From Candidatus Planktophila lacus (lineage in GTDB: Bacteria; Actinomycetota; Actinomycetes; Nanopelagicales; Nanopelagicaceae), in contig NZ_CP016780.1 in the NCBI RefSeq assembly GCF_002288325.1, positions 1,320,813 through 1,384,812 on the forward strand: DNA of 64,000 bases, read 5' to 3'. A program made the translations under genes and the position numbers. Position 1 is the first letter of the stretch, and every line of letters starts with the position of its first letter. This document shows, one piece after another, positions 60,845-64,000 of the stretch. The notes below the pieces were generated by a model. That model did no database searches. It saw nothing but the letters and a program-made list of their open reading frames with translations, and was not told where the DNA came from.

Positions 60845-61483
60845 CTAAGCACTTATTAGAGAGCCCTTACGCACAGAGATCACTCTGCCGAGCTCGATTC
60901 CCTCAAGTTTTATCTCGTGGAGCTCGGCTCCCTTGATGCCAACCATCTCATTTGCCGCAGACTCCCCCTTCATCGCTAAAAGGGAGCCTCCGGTTTTAAC
61001 CATATGCCAGCTCATCTTCTTCAACTTCTCCATTGGGGCAACGGCGCGAGCAGTTACAAAATCAGCGCTCTTCTTTACATCTTGGGCGCGGCCACGGATG
61101 ACCGCAATCTCGACCCCACCGGTTGCGATAGCAGCAACTGCCTCATTTAAAAACTCAACTCTGCGCTCAAGTGGCTCGATTAGGGTCACTTTTAAATCTG
61201 GGCGGGCTAGGGCGATGACGATTCCTGGCAGCCCTGCCCCAGAACCGATATCGAAGAGGGAGGCCCCCTGCGGCAAGAGTTGGGTTACAGGTAGGCAGTT
61301 AAAGATATGGCGCTCCCAGATCCGCTCACCTTCGCGTGGGCCAATTAGTCCTCGTTCGATGCCTGCGGTGGTGAGAAATTCGGCGTAGGCGCGGATAGCG
61401 TCCTCTTGCCCAGGAAAGAACTTTGCAATATACGTTTCACGTGAAACTTGTGAAGGATCTGACTCCGGCTGGAGATTTGTCAT
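60845..61483 (-). CDS. rsmG: 16S rRNA (guanine-N7) methyltransferase RsmG
   Basis: This 212-residue class I SAM-dependent methyltransferase has FDIGSGAGLPGIVIALARPD (about 77-96), the SAM-binding motif, and RERIWERHIFNCLP-like sequence before it, as in RsmG/GidB. It methylates G527 of 16S rRNA. It lies in the conserved parA-rsmG-jag-yidC order. A second parS-like site overlaps its early codons. Confidence 0.96.
   Translation of the reverse strand: MTNLQPESDPSQVSRETYIAKFFPGQEDAIRAYAEFLTTAGIERGLIGPREGERIWERHIFNCLPVTQLLPQGASLFDIGSGAGLPGIVIALARPDLKVTLIEPLERRVEFLNEAVAAIATGGVEIAVIRGRAQDVKKSADFVTARAVAPMEKLKKMSWHMVKTGGSLLAMKGESAANEMVGIKGAELHEIKLEGIELGRVISVRKGSLISA
61433..61448. promoter_or_regulatory. 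parS-like site within the rsmG 5' end
   Basis: CGTTTCACGTGAAACT matches the inner 14 bases of the parS consensus; only the outermost bases differ. Confidence 0.8.
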
Positions 61484-61501
61484 CTAGATACTTAAGGCGC
61501 T

Positions 61502-62035
61502 TTAGGCGGGATAGATGACGACGAAGCGGTTTGGATCTTCGCCATCTGACTCAGATGACAGCCCGAGGGTCTGGATCGTGTCGTGGATGATCTTGCGCTC
61601 AAAGGCGTTCATTGGGTCAAGTTTGATCGATGCCCCAGTGGTCTTTGCCTGCTCTGCCATCTTCTCGGCGAGGGCGGTTAGCTCCTTGCGGCGCCCTGAG
61701 CGGAATCCATCGATATCGAGCATTAGGCGGCTACGGTCGCCGGTTGCTGTCTGAACAGCAAGGCGAGTTAGCTCCTGGATTGCATCTAGGACTTCACCTT
61801 CCTGGCCGACTAGGTGGCGAAGCTTTCCGCCGACGATCGCCAGGCTTGCGCGGTCGTTTTCCACATCAATATCGATATCGCCATCTAGGTCTGCGATATC
61901 TAGTAAGCCTTCGAGGTAATCAGCTGCGATATCGCCTTCTTCTTCAAGGCGCGCAATTGTCTTTGGCGCCTTTTTGGTAGGTGTACCCACTTCCGTGGTC
62001 TCGTTTTCCAATACTTCTGTGGTCTCTTCGCTCAT
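61502..62035 (-). CDS. jag: Jag/KhpB-type RNA-binding protein (KH-R3H)
   Basis: This 177-residue protein has a KH domain (GGKLRHLVGQEGEVLDAIQE, about 70-89) and a C-terminal R3H domain (MNAFERKIIHDTIQ). The acidic N-terminus lacks the Jag_N domain. It binds RNA, probably with a KhpA partner. The start has AAGGAG. It is the yidC-linked member of the origin block. Confidence 0.92.
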   Translation of the reverse strand: MSEETTEVLENETTEVGTPTKKAPKTIARLEEEGDIAADYLEGLLDIADLDGDIDIDVENDRASLAIVGGKLRHLVGQEGEVLDAIQELTRLAVQTATGDRSRLMLDIDGFRSGRRKELTALAEKMAEQAKTTGASIKLDPMNAFERKIIHDTIQTLGLSSESDGEDPNRFVVIYPA

Positions 62036-62103
62036 TTGACGCTCCTTGTAGTTATGTAAAGTTGTTTGGGTCTTTTGATAGTTTTTGTTATAAAATGTCC
62101 GTT

Positions 62104-63051
62104 TTACTTCTTCTTTTTCTTCTTTGGCTGCTTTCTCTGGCCTTTAACCTCATTAGTTCCTTCAGCGCCGTCTTCAGGGTTTGTTCCATCGAGAACGGTT
62201 CCTGTTGAGTCTTTTGAACCTTTTTTATCTTTCGCTGCCTTCTTCTTTTGTAGCTCTTCATAAGCAGGAGAGCCTGGAGTTGGGTTGCGTTTAATTACAT
62301 AGAACTGTTGTCCCCATGTCCAGAAGTTTGTTGTTGACCAGTAGATCAAAACTCCGACTGGAAAGTTAACGCCTGATACCGCGAAAATTACCGGGAATAA
62401 ATACAACATGATTTTCTGTTGTTGCAACATCATATTGTTGCTGGAATCCATTTTTGGCATTCCTTTTACCATCAACTGACGTTGTGTTGTAAATGTTGTA
62501 GCAGACATAATAAAAATCAAAATAACTGTAACGATCTTTACAGTTGTGTCTGGTGAACCTAGGAAGGTCTCTGAAATTTTCGCGCCGAAAAATGTTGCCT
62601 GTGCTGCGCTATCTAGATATTCGCCTTTTAGGAAACCGCGCGCGATTGGCGCTGGTACACCAGCATCTGTCTTTGCCGCAATTCCATTTAGAACTGTAAA
62701 GAGTGCGAAGAAGATTGGTGCTTGCGCCAAGATTGGAAAACAAGATGCAAGTGGATTTGTCTTATGTTCTTTATAGAGCTTCATCATCTCTTCTGATTGC
62801 TTTTGGCGATCATCTTTATATTTATTTTGGATCGCCTTCATTTGTGGTTGAAGAGCAGTAAGCGCGCGTTGACTTTTAATCTGCTTAACAAATAGCGGGA
62901 TTAAAATAATACGAATTAGAACAACAAGTCCGACAATCGAGAGCGCCCAAGTAACTCCGCTATCGAAACCGAAGATAGGTGAGAGTAAGTAGTGAATTCC
63001 GACAATAACTCCGGATACGAAGTTATAGAGGGGGTTTAAAATAAAGCCCAT
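62104..63051 (-). CDS. yidC: Membrane protein insertase YidC
   Basis: This 315-residue insertase has the core helices of the 60KD_IMP family: GVTWALSIVGLVVLIRIILI, KQIKSQRALTALQPQMKAIQ, then NPLASCFPILAQAPIFFALF. The hydrophilic groove arginine is in the LIRIILIPLF segment. A Lys/Gly-rich C-terminal tail probably contacts the ribosome. It inserts and folds membrane proteins. It overlaps yidD by one base. Confidence 0.95.
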   Translation of the reverse strand: MGFILNPLYNFVSGVIVGIHYLLSPIFGFDSGVTWALSIVGLVVLIRIILIPLFVKQIKSQRALTALQPQMKAIQNKYKDDRQKQSEEMMKLYKEHKTNPLASCFPILAQAPIFFALFTVLNGIAAKTDAGVPAPIARGFLKGEYLDSAAQATFFGAKISETFLGSPDTTVKIVTVILIFIMSATTFTTQRQLMVKGMPKMDSSNNMMLQQQKIMLYLFPVIFAVSGVNFPVGVLIYWSTTNFWTWGQQFYVIKRNPTPGSPAYEELQKKKAAKDKKGSKDSTGTVLDGTNPEDGAEGTNEVKGQRKQPKKKKKK

Positions 63052-63311
63052 TAGTTAGCTCCTACGCTGGTTTTCTCTGTGGTTTTAGTGTTTGTTGAGG
63101 CTTCTTTAACTGCATAATCAACGCCGCCATGTGACCATGGGTTGCAGCGCACTAAACGCCAGAGCGCCATACCTACGCCGCGGATTCCGTAATGCGAAAT
63201 TGCAGATGCGGCATATGTCGAACAAGATGGGTAATACTTACAACGCGGTGCAAAAGATGGGGAGATCCATTTTTGATAGAAGTTAATTGCCGCAACCAAT
63301 ACTGTGCGCAT
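63051..63311 (-). CDS. yidD: Membrane protein insertion efficiency factor YidD
   Basis: This 86-residue protein has the YidD signature YQKWISPSFAPRCKYYPSCS, then RLVRCNPWSHGGVD. It assists YidC-dependent insertion. It lies directly between rnpA and yidC. Confidence 0.95.
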   Translation of the reverse strand: MRTVLVAAINFYQKWISPSFAPRCKYYPSCSTYAASAISHYGIRGVGMALWRLVRCNPWSHGGVDYAVKEASTNTKTTEKTSVGAN

Positions 63312-63671
63312 CTACTTCACCGCGTTTCGGGTTGAGCGTTCCAGTAATTTAGAGACAAGTTTTTCGACCTCTGAGATAACGTCAGAAGATGAACCTTTAG
63401 CCAGGGCGCGAATTACAAAGAGAGAGTTTTTTGGAAGTTTTAAAAGTTGTGGCGCTGCCGCATGGCGAAGTTTGCGAGCTAACGCATGGCGCGCAACCGA
63501 GCCGCCAACTCCCTTGTTAACAATTAACCCAAACTTTGGTGGGTTGGTTTCTTCTGGAGCAGGGTTGATGTAGAGGTATCCAACGAAGTGCTCTGAGGTA
63601 ACGCGGGTTCCGCTCTTTGTTGCGCGAGCGAAATCGGCGGTTAAATTCAAACGTGCGTTTTTAGGCAGCAC
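63312..63671 (-). CDS. rnpA: Ribonuclease P protein component
   Basis: This 119-residue basic protein has an N-terminal NARLNLTADFARATKSGTRV and the conserved RNR-like helix SVARHALARKLRHAA. It assists the catalytic RNase P RNA in tRNA 5' maturation. It begins 26 bp after rpmH and abuts yidD. Confidence 0.95.
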   Translation of the reverse strand: MLPKNARLNLTADFARATKSGTRVTSEHFVGYLYINPAPEETNPPKFGLIVNKGVGGSVARHALARKLRHAAAPQLLKLPKNSLFVIRALAKGSSSDVISEVEKLVSKLLERSTRNAVK

Positions 63672-63697
63672 GAGATTTTCCGGTGCGGCTCTATAAC

Positions 63698-63835
63698 TTA
63701 CGCAGAGAGGCGAACGCGGCCCTTGGCGCGACGAGCTGAAAGAACTGCACGTCCTGCGCGGGTTGCCATGCGTGCGCGGAAGCCGTGCTTCTTGGCGCGA
63801 CGACGAGTATTAGGTTGGAAGGTGCGCTTTGTCAT
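63698..63835 (-). CDS. rpmH: 50S ribosomal protein L34
   Basis: This 45-residue, very basic protein reads [20 protein letters not shown] at the start and ends GRVRLSA, the standard bacterial L34. AAAGGAG lies 8 nt before the ATG. It leads the rpmH-rnpA-yidD-yidC operon away from the origin. Confidence 0.98.
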   Translation of the reverse strand: MTKRTFQPNTRRRAKKHGFRARMATRAGRAVLSARRAKGRVRLSA

Positions 63836-64000
63836 GATGACTCCTTTTAAAACTTAAATTGCGGCCAGTTCGGCTTGAGCGTGGGCGGGTTTTGACTGAC
63901 CCGACCTGAGCGCAAACCGGTTTCTATGAACTCTTCATAAATACGGGGGAAGCGAGGGTGTAACGGTAGAGGTGTGGATAGAGTCGGGTCAAACTGGATC
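63836..64000. other. rpmH-dnaA intergenic region, part of probable oriC
   Basis: The region upstream of rpmH faces the expected dnaA position just beyond the window. Only one DnaA-box-like sequence (63973-63981) is visible in these 165 bp, so the main origin is probably outside, beyond 64000. No gene is seen here. Confidence 0.6.
63963..63992 (-). promoter_or_regulatory. rpmH promoter with a DnaA box in its spacer
   Basis: On the minus strand, TTGACC (63987-63992) and TACCGT (63963-63968) are separated by 18 bp. The spacer holds CTATCCACA (63973-63981), one base from the DnaA consensus TTATCCACA. Confidence 0.5.

Noticed and set aside
1..64000. CRISPR array, prophage, rRNA operon or integrative element
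   Set aside because: No spaced repeats, phage structural genes, integrases or rRNA sequence seen; the genes are ordinary chromosomal ones.

Overview
This window looks like part of the chromosome of a small-genome actinobacterium, most likely a freshwater acI (Nanopelagicales, Planktophila-like) lineage. That placement is inference. It rests on moderate GC, very tight gene packing, many ATGA overlaps between genes, and a gene order matching the actinobacterial origin region: nudix - DUF6049 - murJ - trxB - trxA - cwlM - (aminotransferase) - parB - parA - rsmG - jag - yidC - yidD - rnpA - rpmH, ending just before dnaA. A second conserved block (DUF5318 - ponA - GT87 - rpsF - ssb - rpsR - rplI - dnaB) and a third (pstP - pknB - pabA - crgA) also match the mycobacterial order.

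Positions 1-10100 hold a catabolic region. It has a D-apionolactonase-like protein cut by the window edge, a sugar ABC transporter (lipoprotein, permease, ATPase), a GMC flavoenzyme, an AroE-like dehydrogenase, an inosose-dehydratase-like TIM barrel, a Gfo/Idh/MocA dehydrogenase, an SDR and a small ABM-type oxygenase. Together they suggest uptake and oxidation of a cyclitol, glycoside or branched sugar. Positions 10100-15200 hold tRNA-Arg, a secreted 5'-nucleotidase, a ferredoxin-NADP reductase, a YefM/RelE-type toxin-antitoxin pair, an LmeA-like lipoprotein and tRNA-Ser.

Positions 15195-20834 hold a minus-strand operon: split transketolase (N and C subunits), FGGY kinase and a TIM-barrel sugar isomerase. 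This gene set matches the isomerase-kinase-transketolase route known for D-apiose. The operon contains an apparently perfect 1414-bp tandem duplication, which creates an in-frame kinase-transketolase chimera between the two intact genes. Next come an aminopeptidase P, a paired CrcB fluoride channel, succinate dehydrogenase (Sdh1 type), tRNA-Ser(TGA), serS, pheA, a glycerophosphodiesterase, PP2C phosphatase and PASTA kinase, crgA, a two-component system, htpX/lemA, dcd, an acyl-CoA dehydrogenase, an EamA exporter, dnaB, corA, the rpsF operon, ponA, an MFS protein and the CCA enzyme, followed by the oriC-proximal block.

Two regulatory themes stand out. First, at least 17 genes have a TANNNT -10 box ending 6 or 7 nt before the start codon, with no Shine-Dalgarno, which implies leaderless transcripts. 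Several divergent gene pairs share only 31-67 bp. Second, replication-linked sites are visible: two parS-like sites in parA and rsmG, a DnaA box in the rpmH promoter, and four DnaA-box-like sequences upstream of dnaB. I saw no insertion sequence, prophage, CRISPR array or rRNA.
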